Shown in pieces: positions 1-9,183 of a stretch of 64,000 nt of DNA. Both the position numbers and the translations under genes were made by a program. The DNA lies in assembly GCF_004769235.1 (NCBI RefSeq), contig NZ_RQFG01000018.1:62001-126000 (forward strand). Direction: 5' to 3'. This DNA is from Leptospira kanakyensis (GTDB lineage Bacteria; Spirochaetota; Leptospiria; Leptospirales; Leptospiraceae). The stretch's first letter is position 1, and the number at the start of each line of letters is the position of its first letter. The notes beneath the pieces are model-generated. The model made no database searches and was not told the origin of the DNA. It saw only the letters and a program-made list of their open reading frames with translations.

Positions 1-2
1 TT

Positions 3-518
3 TCATTAACGAATTGTTCGTCTTCTGAAGAAAAAGAAACTCCGAAAGACACAACTTCCACTACGGGAACAACATCCACTGTATCTTCCAGAGATCTCAA
101 TGCAGCTCTTTTGGATGAAATCAATGTAGCACTCAAAGACTACCGCTATCCAGATGGTGTTCGTCGCAGAGGTTTTAGCTACAAACAAGCGGACATCCAA
201 GCAGAAGATTTCAAAACTTGGGCAAAAGACAACGTTTCTTACATCAAAGACGCTCTTGCAAAACTTCCTGAAGGATACGCTTTAGAAGTGACTGGTCACG
301 CAGACGCATCTGGTCCAGAAGAAGCAGAAGGTGCTAAAAAAGGTAACGGATACTATTCACAAATTCGTTCTGACGCAGTAAAGGATGCACTTGTAAAACA
401 AGGGATTCCTACTGACAGAATCGTAACAAAAGCATCCGGTTCGTCTAAACCAATTTCTGGTTTTGATGAAAAAGACGCGATCAACCGTCGTGTGACTTTC
501 CAAGTCGTTTCTAAATAA
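3..518 (+). CDS. loa22: Loa22-type OmpA-family lipoprotein (5' end cut by window)
   Basis: This outer-membrane lipoprotein has a C-terminal OmpA-like peptidoglycan-binding domain. The start lies left of the window. The frame opens inside a lipobox (Leu-Thr-Asn-Cys, acylated Cys at base 15), followed by a Ser/Thr/Glu-rich linker. The OmpA domain runs from about base 190 to 510, with the motifs LEVTGHADASGPEEAEGAKK and, near the end, NRRVTFQV, typical of the peptidoglycan-contacting region. The remembered Loa22 sequence matches strongly along the whole visible length (RYPDG, GFSYKQAD, KQGIPTDRIVTKASGSS). Loa22 of pathogenic Leptospira is a surface-exposed virulence-associated lipoprotein; in a saprophyte it more likely just anchors the outer membrane to peptidoglycan. 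An internal TTG at 111 is not the true start. Confidence 0.9.
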   Translation, partial: SLTNCSSSEEKETPKDTTSTTGTTSTVSSRDLNAALLDEINVALKDYRYPDGVRRRGFSYKQADIQAEDFKTWAKDNVSYIKDALAKLPEGYALEVTGHADASGPEEAEGAKKGNGYYSQIRSDAVKDALVKQGIPTDRIVTKASGSSKPISGFDEKDAINRRVTFQVVSK

Positions 519-557
519 GAAAGTAATCTTTCTCAATTAGAGATCTTTCTCTAAATC

Positions 558-583
558 AAACCCACCTTTTGGTGGGTTTTTTT
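558..583 (+). terminator. Rho-independent terminator of loa22
   Basis: A perfect stem CCCACC-TTTT-GGTGGG, extended by A-T pairs on the outside, is followed by a run of T. It lies 40 bases after the loa22 stop codon. Confidence 0.9.
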
Positions 584-599
584 ATGCCTAAATATTTGG

Positions 600-705
600 G
601 CGCCTCGCATTGGTTATGCGAATGAAAATTCGGATGCTGTAACGACCGCGCTTTTCGTTCCAATCCTTCGGATTTCCACTGCAATCGCTGGCGCGGGGTG
701 GGAAA
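600..705. repeat. Structured GC-richer intergenic block, repeat-like
   Basis: The 480-base gap between loa22 and the next gene holds no credible gene. Its first part is GC-richer than its surroundings and dense in inverted repeats: CGCAT-N5-ATGCG at about 606-620, AATCC-TTC-GGATT at about 661-673, and an outer pair CCGCGC (646-651) with GCGCGG (691-696) enclosing the latter. This looks like a dispersed intergenic repeat or a structured RNA. I see no second copy in the window, so the repeat label is a guess. From 705 to 1000 I see only AT-rich sequence with weak, unsupported frames. Confidence 0.35.
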
Positions 706-999
706 CTAACAAGAAAATGGTTATCTTTTTTGACAAAGATTGCAGTGAAACATATGAACGTCGTATTAATTTTTGAACTTCACCTAACGTAGCTCTGGTT
801 ATTTGGGAAATGATTTTTGGAGCAATGCCCTTCTTCTTACCTTTATGCCTTGGAAATTTGGATCGGTTGTGGATCGAGTGGTGTACAATACCAAAGCCAT
901 CCTTTACCAATTAAAGAATCCGCGTCGGAATAAAAACATATTGGTGATGGGAAATTTTCCAAATATCTCTTACAGCCCAACTCTCGGGCATACAAGTTC

Positions 1000-2610
1000 C
1001 TATTTTAAGCCGGTTTCTTTCAATTGTTTGCGATAGTCTGTTGGTGTAACACTTTTGATACGTTTGAAGGATTCGTTAAATGCTGATTTCGAATTAAAGC
1101 CAACTTCAAAGGCAACTGTTAGTATATTTCTTTCTGGATTTGATTTCATTAATTCACATGCTTTTGCAATCCGAAAACCATTAATCCATTGGTTAAAGTT
1201 GATTCCTAATGTTTGATTGATGATTGCTGATAATTGATCAGGTCGCAGTTGGAACTTGGAAGCAACATTTTGTAAATTCAAATCTTCATCTAAATATAAG
1301 TTTTCTTTTAACAGTGAATATTCGATATCATTTAGAATTTGTTCGGGATTTAGATTTGCGATTCGAAGGTTTGAAATATTTTGTTTTCCAGCATTCAAAG
1401 AAAACATAGGAATTTCTTTTGTTTCGTTAATCCTTGCGAATAAAGCAAATTGAAACAATATGATTTCAAAAAAGTTACCATATTGAATGGCATTACGCAA
1501 AATAAAATGATCTGGTAATAGATTGAATGCATATAAATTAAATGATACGATAGCAAATAACAAACAAAACCAAGCAATGATGTAATATTTAGCCATTTGG
1601 TATTTTTGTAAAAAAATAAAAATGCCAGCTCCCATCAATGTAAACGAAACTAAAATTGCTAAAAAATGAATGATCTGATCACAGATGATGTTTTTAATCA
1701 GTAAACTTAATATTGCGTTGGTTACGATCAGAACGGAAAACGTAAATATTGGAATTTTTAATATTGGTAGTCGTTTCGGTAATAATAAAAAACGATTTGA
1801 AAATAGTATGACACTAAATAAGGCAATGGAACCAGAAAATACTAGACTATGATCATTCCATTGGATCGAATTTGGCCAGAAATAAATTTTTCCATAACCT
1901 GTATAACTGATTTGATACATCCCTGAACAGAATATATAAAAACAATAATACAAAAAACTTGTATTTCTCGTACTCAAAAAGATACTTAAGTTTAGGAGAA
2001 ATACAACAAACAAAACACTAAAGAAAACTATAAAATGATCTCGAGTTTGGATAACCGATTGAATCATTTCTTCTTTAGTCCAAAGATTTGGTGCAAACAA
2101 AAAATTAGAAACCGTATGAGCTTCTATATAGAGAATTTTTTGATTTTTTAATTCTTTTGTATCGATTCGAAAAATTGGGAATGGATGGTTTGGAAATAAT
2201 GATAATCTTTTGGGATAAATATCACCGTCGAAATTAGTTATTTGGCCTTTTGCCGTATCTTGAACCAACTTGATAGAATCAAAGTAGGCTACTTGATTCT
2301 CTAAATATAATTCCTCCGGAATTTCATTACCATTCCATTCGAGCCGAAAATAAACAGGTTCTGTGTAAAATCCTAATTGTAATGGGGAATTTAAGTTAGT
2401 CCATTTTAAATGGGAACTGTATTTTAAGTCCTTTATTTCTTGGTTTTGTCCCATAGAATATTGGAATTGAAAATTGTCTTCAGAAATGTTGTTTTCTATT
2501 GGTAAACAATTGTATGAAAAACAAATACAGATATAAGTAAGAACCAGAAAAAAATTATTAATCCTGATACAATATGAACTCAGGTATTTCTTTTTCATTC
2601 TCCTGATCAT
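1000..2610 (-). CDS. 7TM-DISM membrane receptor fused to AraC-type HTH regulator
   Basis: This is a 536-residue membrane protein that probably senses an extracytoplasmic ligand and acts directly as a transcription factor. The N-terminus has a signal or anchor segment with a possible lipobox (FSYNC, about residue 34). Residues 50-185 form a beta-rich 7TMR-DISMED2-like sensor domain. Residues 190-395 hold seven hydrophobic helices (7TM-DISM). Residues 440-530 form an AraC/XylS DNA-binding domain with two helix-turn-helices; the second carries VAFEVGFNSKSAFNESFKR followed by TPTDYRK. The start is uncertain: the ATG at 2610 has no clear ribosome site, while an internal ATG four codons later has AGGAGA immediately before it, too close to be ideal. 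The family assignment is secure; the ligand and targets are unknown. Confidence 0.85.
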   Translation of the reverse strand: MIRRMKKKYLSSYCIRINNFFLVLTYICICFSYNCLPIENNISEDNFQFQYSMGQNQEIKDLKYSSHLKWTNLNSPLQLGFYTEPVYFRLEWNGNEIPEELYLENQVAYFDSIKLVQDTAKGQITNFDGDIYPKRLSLFPNHPFPIFRIDTKELKNQKILYIEAHTVSNFLFAPNLWTKEEMIQSVIQTRDHFIVFFSVLFVVFLLNLSIFLSTRNTSFLYYCFYIFCSGMYQISYTGYGKIYFWPNSIQWNDHSLVFSGSIALFSVILFSNRFLLLPKRLPILKIPIFTFSVLIVTNAILSLLIKNIICDQIIHFLAILVSFTLMGAGIFIFLQKYQMAKYYIIAWFCLLFAIVSFNLYAFNLLPDHFILRNAIQYGNFFEIILFQFALFARINETKEIPMFSLNAGKQNISNLRIANLNPEQILNDIEYSLLKENLYLDEDLNLQNVASKFQLRPDQLSAIINQTLGINFNQWINGFRIAKACELMKSNPERNILTVAFEVGFNSKSAFNESFKRIKSVTPTDYRKQLKETGLK

Positions 2611-2780
2611 CCATAAATGTTAAGAGCTGTCAAAACGAATTCTTTCTGTATCAAATAAGTAACAATGATCTTAGTTAATTTTCATACACTGAAATATTGA
2701 TATATTAGAATCATTATTGAAAATTTGAACTATAGAAGGTTGGAATTTAATAAAAACTCAAACCTTCATTCTAGATTTGA

Positions 2781-3359
2781 TTATCCGCAGCTACTACGGG
2801 GAACTATAGTTGCTCCGCCACCACCAGTATGTCTTAAACTAATCTCACAAGGAACGTTACCAACAGTAAACGAACGAGGTTGGGTTACACAAACTGACGC
2901 GCCTCCTTCTCTCACATATCCATAATAGTAATAAGGAACCGAGTTTGTGTTGGGGGAGGGCACAAAATCAAGGTATTTAGAATAGGTGCCGTTTTCAATG
3001 TTTGTCGTTTCTACTGCGGGTTGTGTACAAGAAGAATCATTATATAGACCTGCTCTTGTTGCAGTAGCACCACTTTCATTAAAAAATACGACTTGCGCAG
3101 GTGCAGTTGAAGTTCCAGTTACCAAAGCGGTTAACATACTTGTCTCTTCACAATCTGATTCCGACTGTTCACCAATTGGTAAAACAGAAATAGATTTAGT
3201 TTTTTGGTTAGTCTGACTATTGGTTGTAGTTGCGGGTATGTAGGCAAAGCAACTTTTCTTTTTTTCGCAATTGGAAAATATAATTTGCATTCCTAATAAG
3301 ATGCATATACCATTTAGTAGATATGGATGGGTTTTTAAGATTTGGATTGTTTTGAACAT
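2781..3359 (-). CDS. Hypothetical lipoprotein
   Basis: The product has about 192 residues and no recognised family. I place the start at the ATG at 3359, which has AAAGGA nine bases upstream; a longer reading to 3401 has no such signal. A hydrophobic stretch (LLNGICILLGMQIIFSNC) ends in a Cys followed by EKKKS, a plausible spirochaetal lipobox. The mature part is Thr/Ser-rich with several Cys residues (about six), suggesting disulfides outside the inner membrane. The C-terminus has a Gly run (TGGGG). It stands alone between AT-rich spacers. Export is well supported; function is unknown. Confidence 0.65.
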   Translation of the reverse strand: MFKTIQILKTHPYLLNGICILLGMQIIFSNCEKKKSCFAYIPATTTNSQTNQKTKSISVLPIGEQSESDCEETSMLTALVTGTSTAPAQVVFFNESGATATRAGLYNDSSCTQPAVETTNIENGTYSKYLDFVPSPNTNSVPYYYYGYVREGGASVCVTQPRSFTVGNVPCEISLRHTGGGGATIVPRSSCG

Positions 3360-3683
3360 TTCTTTTTCCTTTCTGTTGTTGGTGTTTAATTCTTTCCTCA
3401 ATTATGAATTGCTAATGAATTGATGAAAGAGTCTAACTAAGACAAACGATCAAAGGAAAGTGTAGTCAATTTATTTCATTAAAATTGAATTTCTTGGTTT
3501 CAAAAAAGTGAATCACTTTTTATTCAATTTTTTTTGGAAATCAGAACGGAATCATAAATCCGGTCGATTGAATTTGCTCTTGCTTTATGTTTCGCAAAAG
3601 AAAGATGATCCAGTTTTAAATTTTCTCTAATAATTCTCAAACAGCTTTATCATAGCATTAGAAACATTAACAAATATTTAACC
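3360..3683. other. Intergenic gap with no gene seen
   Basis: This is a 324-base AT-rich spacer between the leftward lipoprotein gene and the rightward DUF1801 gene, so it should hold both promoters. I see no terminator, repeat or credible small reading frame. Confidence 0.5.
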
Positions 3684-4151
3684 ATGCCAAACACTGCCGA
3701 AGAATACATCCAATCCTTACCAGAAGATCGAAAAGAATCTTTCATCAAACTTCGAAACATCGTTAAAAAAAATCTCCCCAAAGGTTTTGAGGAAACCATC
3801 CAGTACAAAATGATTGGATTTGTTGTTCCCAAAAAAACTTATCCTGCTGGTTATCATGTCACTCCGGAGCTTGCGCTTCCCTTTCTCCATATTGCATCTC
3901 AAAAGAATGGGCTTGCTCTCTATCATATGGGAATTTATACCGATTTACAATTACTCAAATGGTTCCAAAAAGAATATCCCAAACATTGTAAAACTAAACT
4001 GGATATGGGAAAAAGTTGTATTCGTTTTAAAAAGTTAGATGACATCCCTTGGAAGTTGATTGGAGAACTGGTATCGAAGATGGGCCCCAAGGATTGGATT
4101 CAGATTTACGAAAAAAATCTGCCAAAGAAAGTAACTTCTAAAAAGAGTTAG
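3684..4151 (+). CDS. DUF1801 (YdhG-like) domain protein
   Basis: This is a 155-residue cytoplasmic protein of the DUF1801/YdhG family, distantly related to iron-chaperone-fold (frataxin-like, Fra/YdhG) proteins; the biochemical role is not established. Family hallmarks visible are the N-terminal AEEYIQSLPEDRKESFIKLR, the GFEETIQYKMIGFVVP segment and the C-terminal block KSCIRFKKLDDIPWKLI. The length is normal for the family. No signal peptide is visible and the tail is Lys-rich. It is monocistronic, 100 bases ahead of a lipoprotein gene on the same strand. The family call is solid; the function is open. Confidence 0.8.
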   Translation: MPNTAEEYIQSLPEDRKESFIKLRNIVKKNLPKGFEETIQYKMIGFVVPKKTYPAGYHVTPELALPFLHIASQKNGLALYHMGIYTDLQLLKWFQKEYPKHCKTKLDMGKSCIRFKKLDDIPWKLIGELVSKMGPKDWIQIYEKNLPKKVTSKKS

Positions 4152-4254
4152 GTAGGATGACCTTTTCGTTGTATCTCTCTGCTCGCTGGGTATTTCAAGA
4201 TATGGTGATCAACCTATAGTTGACATATCTTTTTAATCTTTAAAAATTATATTT

Positions 4255-5274
4255 ATGAAATCCTTACTTAGACTATTTAGTTTAGTTTTTTTGGTAACTT
4301 TGTTTTCCTGCGTTTCCTCTATCGAAAAACCAGACAGCTATAGTAAAATTTCGCATTGGCATAGATACCAACATTTCCTCCCAGACTACCTAAGGTTTAA
4401 AAAGAACAATCTACCCAAAGAAGAATTTGTCACCATTATGGATTACCAAGTTCATGTGGATCGATACATAAAAAAAGATGCCGACTGCAAAATCATTCTC
4501 ATCCATGGAGGTGGAGGAAACGGACGGATCCTTGGAACGATTGCTGTTGGATTAGAGTCTCTTGGTTGTGAATGGGTGGCTCCCGACTTACCAGGTTTTG
4601 GTCTTACAAAAATTCCTGATGATAAAAGATATGTTCCTTATGAGGATTGGGTTTTGGTATTAAATGAATTCATTCAAAAGGAAAAACAGAGAAATCAAAA
4701 GTTGATTTTGTTTGGGCTCAGTATCGGTGGAATGCTTGCTTATCAAACAGCTGCTTACAATGGTGAGGTGGATGGACTGATCGCAACAACGCTTGTCGAT
4801 CCAAGAAATTCAAAAGTGCGAGATGCAATCGCCTCTAACCGGTTTTTCAGTCGAGTGGGAATGCCAATCAATTCTGTTTTTTCTTTTGTCACCAATGGAA
4901 TGTATTTTCCCATCAAATGGTTTAGCAAAATGCAATACATTACGAACGATCCAAGTTTTTCAAAAGTCTTTGCTGAAGATCCTTATGCGGGTGGTTCGAA
5001 AGTTAGTTTGGGGTTTTTAAATACATTTTTGAACTATAGCCCTAAGTTAGAGCCAGAAAAATTTGAAGTATGTCCCGTACTACTAGCGCATCCAAACATT
5101 GACCCGTGGACCCCAAAAGAATTGAGCAAATCTTTTTTTGATCGAATCCCATCTAAAAAAGAATATGTAGAACTCACAGGAGCAGGACATTTCCCTTACG
5201 AAGAACCAGGGGTCTCTGAATTAAAGGAATCCATCACAAATTTTGTTGGTCAGTTAAGATCGAAAAAAGATTAA
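4255..5274 (+). CDS. Alpha/beta-hydrolase lipoprotein
   Basis: This 339-residue protein is a predicted envelope esterase or hydrolase. The signal peptide ends in LFSC, so Cys19 is the likely lipidation site. The alpha/beta-hydrolase fold shows the oxyanion-hole strand ILIHGGGGNG (81-90), the nucleophile elbow GLSIGG with Ser156, an acidic residue candidate near DPWTP, and the catalytic His in GAGHFPYEEP near the C-terminus. The full triad is therefore present. The substrate cannot be read from sequence; haloalkane dehalogenase or epoxide hydrolase relatives share this layout. It is followed, convergently, by an SRPBCC gene. Confidence 0.8.
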   Translation: MKSLLRLFSLVFLVTLFSCVSSIEKPDSYSKISHWHRYQHFLPDYLRFKKNNLPKEEFVTIMDYQVHVDRYIKKDADCKIILIHGGGGNGRILGTIAVGLESLGCEWVAPDLPGFGLTKIPDDKRYVPYEDWVLVLNEFIQKEKQRNQKLILFGLSIGGMLAYQTAAYNGEVDGLIATTLVDPRNSKVRDAIASNRFFSRVGMPINSVFSFVTNGMYFPIKWFSKMQYITNDPSFSKVFAEDPYAGGSKVSLGFLNTFLNYSPKLEPEKFEVCPVLLAHPNIDPWTPKELSKSFFDRIPSKKEYVELTGAGHFPYEEPGVSELKESITNFVGQLRSKKD

Positions 5275-5309
5275 AATAGAAAACAATTTATTTCATAAAA
5301 ACAAATCGA

Positions 5310-5744
5310 TCAAAGAGATTCAGTAAACTGTTTGAAACTTTGTAAATGTTGGAGGGATTGTTTTCGAAACATGGGTTGTAATAAGAAAGAAAACCATTTC
5401 ATCGGAGCTTTCAGGCGAAACTCTTGGACAGAAGTATAACGGGTTAGATTGGGAGAGACCGCTTCAAATTGGTTTTGTACTAAATTCCAAATCCCACTGA
5501 TTTCGTAAGTACCAGAAAATTCTTTCGGTAAATTTCGAACGGTAATGGTTTCTTCCATTTCCATTTTTCGGCCATTGTGGTTGAAAGTCAGTTTGGATTT
5601 GGCACCCGGTTGGCCGGGGGTTCCAGAGATAGGTTCAAATGATACTAATCCTGTCATCCATCGTTTCAAACTCTCTGGGTCATCAAATGTTTGGATCACA
5701 AAGTCTAGTGGTTTATTGATATCGATGGAAACCGTGTATTTCAT
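5310..5744 (-). CDS. SRPBCC family protein
   Basis: This is a 144-residue START/Bet v1-like (SRPBCC) ligand-binding protein with a deep hydrophobic pocket. The N-terminal strand pattern YTVSIDINKPLDFVIQTFDD and the following block FDDPESLKRWMTGL are characteristic, as is the long C-terminal amphipathic helix (SLQHLQSFKQFTESL). It has no signal peptide and no enzymatic motif. GGGAACT lies a few bases before the ATG. It is one of three unrelated-looking SRPBCC genes in the window (others at 8681 and 60039). The ligand is unknown. Confidence 0.7.
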   Translation of the reverse strand: MKYTVSIDINKPLDFVIQTFDDPESLKRWMTGLVSFEPISGTPGQPGAKSKLTFNHNGRKMEMEETITVRNLPKEFSGTYEISGIWNLVQNQFEAVSPNLTRYTSVQEFRLKAPMKWFSFLLQPMFRKQSLQHLQSFKQFTESL

Positions 5745-5843
5745 AGTTCCCAGATGATATATCCCTTCCTCTCTTAAGTCAAGTAGGGAACCACTAGTTC
5801 CATTTACTTTTGATGGTAACGTGTAATTGAATGATACGGATCT

Positions 5844-6812
5844 CTAAAAACTCACCATCACACCCAAATAAATTCCTCGAAGGGTATCAAAGTTTTCTGA
5901 TTTTTTTGGGAGGTTCCATTCCCAATTGCCAGTGAGGGAAGGATTTTGTGATCCTAAGTTTTCTGTACTGCGACTGAGTTGGATTTCGTTGTAGTTTAAA
6001 TAAGAGAATTTAGAAACAATCAGATTGTAACCCACAAAGAATTTCATATTAGGATGAAAGGAATAGGAGAGAGAACCATCCAATTCATAACCTCGAAAGA
6101 TTCCTCCTGTTCCGGCGGTGGATAAAGAATATTGGAACCGGTCTTCCATTAGGTTTGGTTGTTTGAAAAATCGAGTGCCTTGTGTGTAGAATACATCCAT
6201 TGTTAGGCGAATTGCAAAATCATAGGGAAGTTGGTAGATACTTTGAACTGAGACTTGTGGACCGTAGGTGAAAAAGTATTCTTTAAAGGTTCCTTGGCCT
6301 AAATAATTTCCATAAAGATATCGGTTGATATTTCGAACCCCACCTCCCAGATTCAGTTTCAAATCTTTAGTAGGCGTAAAGGTTTTGTAAAGGTTCAGTT
6401 CAAACTCAGACCTTGCCATCGGCGAAAGATAAAACCGAGAGAGGTTCCCTCCTTGGGCTGATTGTTGGTAAAGTAAGGTGTTTGCATTTACGATTTCAAT
6501 TTCGAAATAAGAGAGTTCCAGTTTGAATCCCTTTTCTAAGTTTTCATAACTGAATAGAAAAGGAATGAGAACCTTTCCATTTTCCTTCAGAGCCGAACTG
6601 GAACGTGTGGGGACAATGGATTCGTTTTTATCAGTGAGAGAACTGTATTCATACGGTAGGTATTGGTAGGTTTGTCTTTTTAAGAGCAAACTCCATTCCG
6701 ATTTTTTACTGTTTCCTTCTGGTACGGGCCTTTCTGTTTCCCGACCTTCACCCTCAGCAAAAACCATGGAAGAGACAGAAACAAGGAATATGTAGATTAG
6801 GTTCTGTTTCAT
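5844..6812 (-). CDS. Putative outer-membrane beta-barrel protein
   Basis: This 322-residue exported protein has an N-terminal signal peptide (MKQNLIYIFLVSVSSMVFAEGEG, cleavage probably after VFA). The mature part is made of alternating polar/hydrophobic strands rich in Tyr, Phe, Asn and Gly (FKLELSYFEIEIVNANT, LKLNLGGGVRNINRYLYG, FFVGYNLIVSKFSYLNYN). It ends in GVMVSF, with a C-terminal Phe as expected for a barrel recognised by BamA. AAAGGA precedes the start. I do not recognise a named family. It is monocistronic, divergent from fumA. Confidence 0.65.
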   Translation of the reverse strand: MKQNLIYIFLVSVSSMVFAEGEGRETERPVPEGNSKKSEWSLLLKRQTYQYLPYEYSSLTDKNESIVPTRSSSALKENGKVLIPFLFSYENLEKGFKLELSYFEIEIVNANTLLYQQSAQGGNLSRFYLSPMARSEFELNLYKTFTPTKDLKLNLGGGVRNINRYLYGNYLGQGTFKEYFFTYGPQVSVQSIYQLPYDFAIRLTMDVFYTQGTRFFKQPNLMEDRFQYSLSTAGTGGIFRGYELDGSLSYSFHPNMKFFVGYNLIVSKFSYLNYNEIQLSRSTENLGSQNPSLTGNWEWNLPKKSENFDTLRGIYLGVMVSF

Positions 6813-6963
6813 TTTCCTTTGTTATAGACTGATTTTAGAAAATGGAAACGATTTTTTCCATTTGGATATTTGTAATCTTCTGGGTGTTTCCAACAGTCCC
6901 TGCAAAAATTCATTTACGAAAGGAGGAATCCCTCGAAATTAGAAGTTATAAATAGAGGTTACC

Positions 6964-8577
6964 ATGCCAGAGTTTTTTTACGCCGATCCTTTTCCTTTAA
7001 ACGGGGACACCACCGAATACAAATTACTCACAAAAGATTATGTGAGTACAGTTCCCTTTGGTGATAAAGAAATTCTAAAGGTGGAACCGGAAGGACTTAC
7101 CTTCCTGGCTGAAAAGGCAATGGAAGATGTATCCTTTTATTTAAGAACTGCACATCTTACAAAAGTTCGTAAAATTTTAGATGATCCTGAAGCAACACCA
7201 AATGATCGTTTTGTGGCAATGGCCTTACTCAAAAATGCGGTAATTGCTGCAGACAAACAACTTCCCTCCTGCCAAGATACAGGAACAGGGATTGTGATGG
7301 CAAAAAAAGGCGAGTATGTGATCACCGGTGGCGATGATGCAGAGGCACTTTCCCGTGGAATTTATAATACCTATGTCAATCGAAACTTACGTTATTCACA
7401 AGTGGTTCCTCTCACAATGTATGACGAGGTCAACTCTGGTTCCAATTTACCTGCTCAGATTGATATTTACTCCACTCCTGGTGACAAATACAGTTTTTTA
7501 TTTTTGGCAAAAGGAGGCGGGTCGGCTAACAAAACCTATCTTTTCCAAGAAACAAAAGCACTTCTCAATCCGGCTTCTCTCGAAAAATTCATAACTGAAA
7601 AAGTATCCAACTTAGGAACAGCGGCTTGTCCTCCTTACCATATCGCTGTTGTGATTGGAGGGACTTCTGCAGAAGCCAATCTTAAGACCGTAAAACTAGC
7701 GTCAGCTGGTTATTTGGATCATTTGCCAACGAAAGGTGACAAGTTTGGTTCTGCTTTCCGGGATGTGGAACTCGAAGAAAAGATGTTACTTGCGGCTCAA
7801 AAATCGGGAATCGGAGCTCAGTTTGGTGGCAAGTATTTGGCTCATGATTTTAAAGTCATCCGCCTCCCACGTCATGGTGCTTCTTGCCCAGTGGGACTTG
7901 GTGTGAGCTGTAGTGCCGATCGTAACATCAAAGCAAAAATTACAAAAGACGGAATCTATCTAGAAAAACTAGAATATGATCCTTCTAAGTTTTTGCCAAC
8001 CATTGATGAAGTGGATTCAAATACTGAGTCTGTACATATCAATCTCAACCAACCAATGCCTGAGATTTTAAAAGTCCTCACCAAGTATCCTGTAAAAACA
8101 CGTGTTATGTTGTCGGGCCGTCTCGTTGTGGCTCGTGACATTGCTCATGCTAAGTTAAAAGAAAAATTAGATAAGGGCGAACCTCTTCCTGACTATTTTA
8201 AAAACCATCCAGTGTATTATGCAGGCCCTGCCAAAACTCCTGAAGGAATGCCTTCGGGTTCTTTTGGTCCAACGACTGCAGGTCGTATGGATAGTTACGT
8301 CCCTCTTTTCCAAGAAAAAGGTTATTCCATGATTTCTCTTGCCAAAGGGAACCGTTCTAAAGTGGTTACCGATAGTTGCAAAAAGAACGGTGGGTTTTAT
8401 CTTGGATCCATCGGAGGACCTGCCGCCCTTCTTGCGAAAGAAAATATCAAAAAGGTAGAAGTCCTCGACTTTCCAGAGTTAGGTATGGAAGCCGTTTGGT
8501 CGATAGACGTGGAAAACTTTCCTGCCTTTATCGTGGTGGATGATAAAGGAAATGATTTTTTCCAAATGTTGAATTAA
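6964..8577 (+). CDS. fumA: Class I (iron-sulfur) fumarate hydratase
   Basis: This 537-residue enzyme interconverts fumarate and malate in the TCA cycle using an oxygen-sensitive [4Fe-4S] cluster. Cluster-ligand candidates are Cys103 in PSCQDTGTG, the Cys of [14 protein letters not shown] and the Cys of [13 protein letters not shown], matching the three-Cys pattern of E. coli FumA/FumB. The C-terminal beta domain (about residues 350-537) has the expected [12 protein letters not shown] and [11 protein letters not shown] motifs, so the alpha and beta halves are fused as in the one-chain form. GAGG lies six bases before the ATG. It stands alone. A second, cluster-free fumarase is encoded 3 kb away (11507-12898). 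Confidence 0.95.
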   Translation: MPEFFYADPFPLNGDTTEYKLLTKDYVSTVPFGDKEILKVEPEGLTFLAEKAMEDVSFYLRTAHLTKVRKILDDPEATPNDRFVAMALLKNAVIAADKQLPSCQDTGTGIVMAKKGEYVITGGDDAEALSRGIYNTYVNRNLRYSQVVPLTMYDEVNSGSNLPAQIDIYSTPGDKYSFLFLAKGGGSANKTYLFQETKALLNPASLEKFITEKVSNLGTAACPPYHIAVVIGGTSAEANLKTVKLASAGYLDHLPTKGDKFGSAFRDVELEEKMLLAAQKSGIGAQFGGKYLAHDFKVIRLPRHGASCPVGLGVSCSADRNIKAKITKDGIYLEKLEYDPSKFLPTIDEVDSNTESVHINLNQPMPEILKVLTKYPVKTRVMLSGRLVVARDIAHAKLKEKLDKGEPLPDYFKNHPVYYAGPAKTPEGMPSGSFGPTTAGRMDSYVPLFQEKGYSMISLAKGNRSKVVTDSCKKNGGFYLGSIGGPAALLAKENIKKVEVLDFPELGMEAVWSIDVENFPAFIVVDDKGNDFFQMLN

Positions 8578-8622
8578 GTTTATATTTAAATTCACAGTTT
8601 TCGTTGGATCAAAAATTCGAAA

Positions 8623-8641
8623 ACCGTACTAAGTGTACGGT
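8623..8641. promoter_or_regulatory. Inverted repeat, probable repressor operator
   Basis: ACCGTAC-N5-GTACGGT is a perfect 7-base inverted repeat, and a third copy of the half-site ACCGTAC lies at 8656-8662. All three sit just upstream of the SRPBCC start at 8681. The size and symmetry suit a dimeric HTH repressor; which one is unknown. Confidence 0.5.
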
Positions 8642-8680
8642 AAAAAAATTTTGAAACCGTACAAGGTAAGGCAAATTGAG

Positions 8681-9079
8681 ATGTGTAAAACAATTAAACA
8701 GAAAGTGAAATTTAAAGCCTCACCTATGACAATTTACCAATGCATTGCTGATTCGAAGAAGGTCACTTCACTCACTGGGGAAGCGGCCACAATCAGCAAA
8801 CATATCGGTGGTACGTTTTCCACTATGTCTGGAAAAGTTTCCGGAATCATCGTCGATCTTGCTCCTTCAAAACGAATTGTCCAAGCTTGGAGAAGATCCG
8901 ATTTTCCCGAAGGAATTTTTTCGATGGCATCCTTCACCTTCAAAGAAACTTCTGAAGGTGGAACTGAGGTTGTACTCACGCATCGTGGTGTTCCGAAGGA
9001 ACTTATCCCTGATATAGAAGAAGGTTGGCGCCAAAACTATTGGGATAAGATTCGGAATGCGATCAAAACTTTAGTTTAA
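8681..9079 (+). CDS. SRPBCC/AHSA1-like protein
   Basis: This is a small (132-residue) SRPBCC protein resembling the activator-of-Hsp90-homologue 1 C-terminal domain family. I choose the ATG at 8681 because the protein from there (MCKTIKQKVKFKASPMTIY) begins with the family's first strand. The upstream GTG at 8633 lies inside a palindrome. Diagnostic features are the ...KRIVQAWRRSDFPEGIFSM strand region and the GTEVVLTHRGVP hairpin. The C-terminal helix carries GWRQNYWDKI. No signal peptide is present. Regulation is suggested by the inverted repeat immediately upstream. The ligand is unknown. Confidence 0.75.
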   Translation: MCKTIKQKVKFKASPMTIYQCIADSKKVTSLTGEAATISKHIGGTFSTMSGKVSGIIVDLAPSKRIVQAWRRSDFPEGIFSMASFTFKETSEGGTEVVLTHRGVPKELIPDIEEGWRQNYWDKIRNAIKTLV

Positions 9080-9089
9080 GAGAATCGAA

Positions 9090-9114
9090 CCAAGGAAAGG
9101 AATACTTCCCTTGG
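9090..9114. terminator. Possible shared hairpin between convergent genes
   Basis: CCAAGG (9090-9095) and CCTTGG (9109-9114) form a 6-base stem between two convergent genes. There is no U-run, so its role as a terminator is weakly supported. Confidence 0.35.
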
Positions 9115-9183
9115 AACGAATCATTTTAGATTTCACATTTCATTTGAGAAAAACCAAAGGAAATGGATTAAAATTGAAAACGT

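Noticed and set aside
614..1036. Overlapping short open frames in the gap after loa22
   Set aside because: They lie on both strands over the same bases, lack ribosome sites and show no family features.
6920..6926. Strong AAGGAGG Shine-Dalgarno-like sequence upstream of fumA
   Set aside because: It lies about 38 bases before the ATG with no start codon at proper distance; GAGG at 6955-6958 is the real site for fumA.
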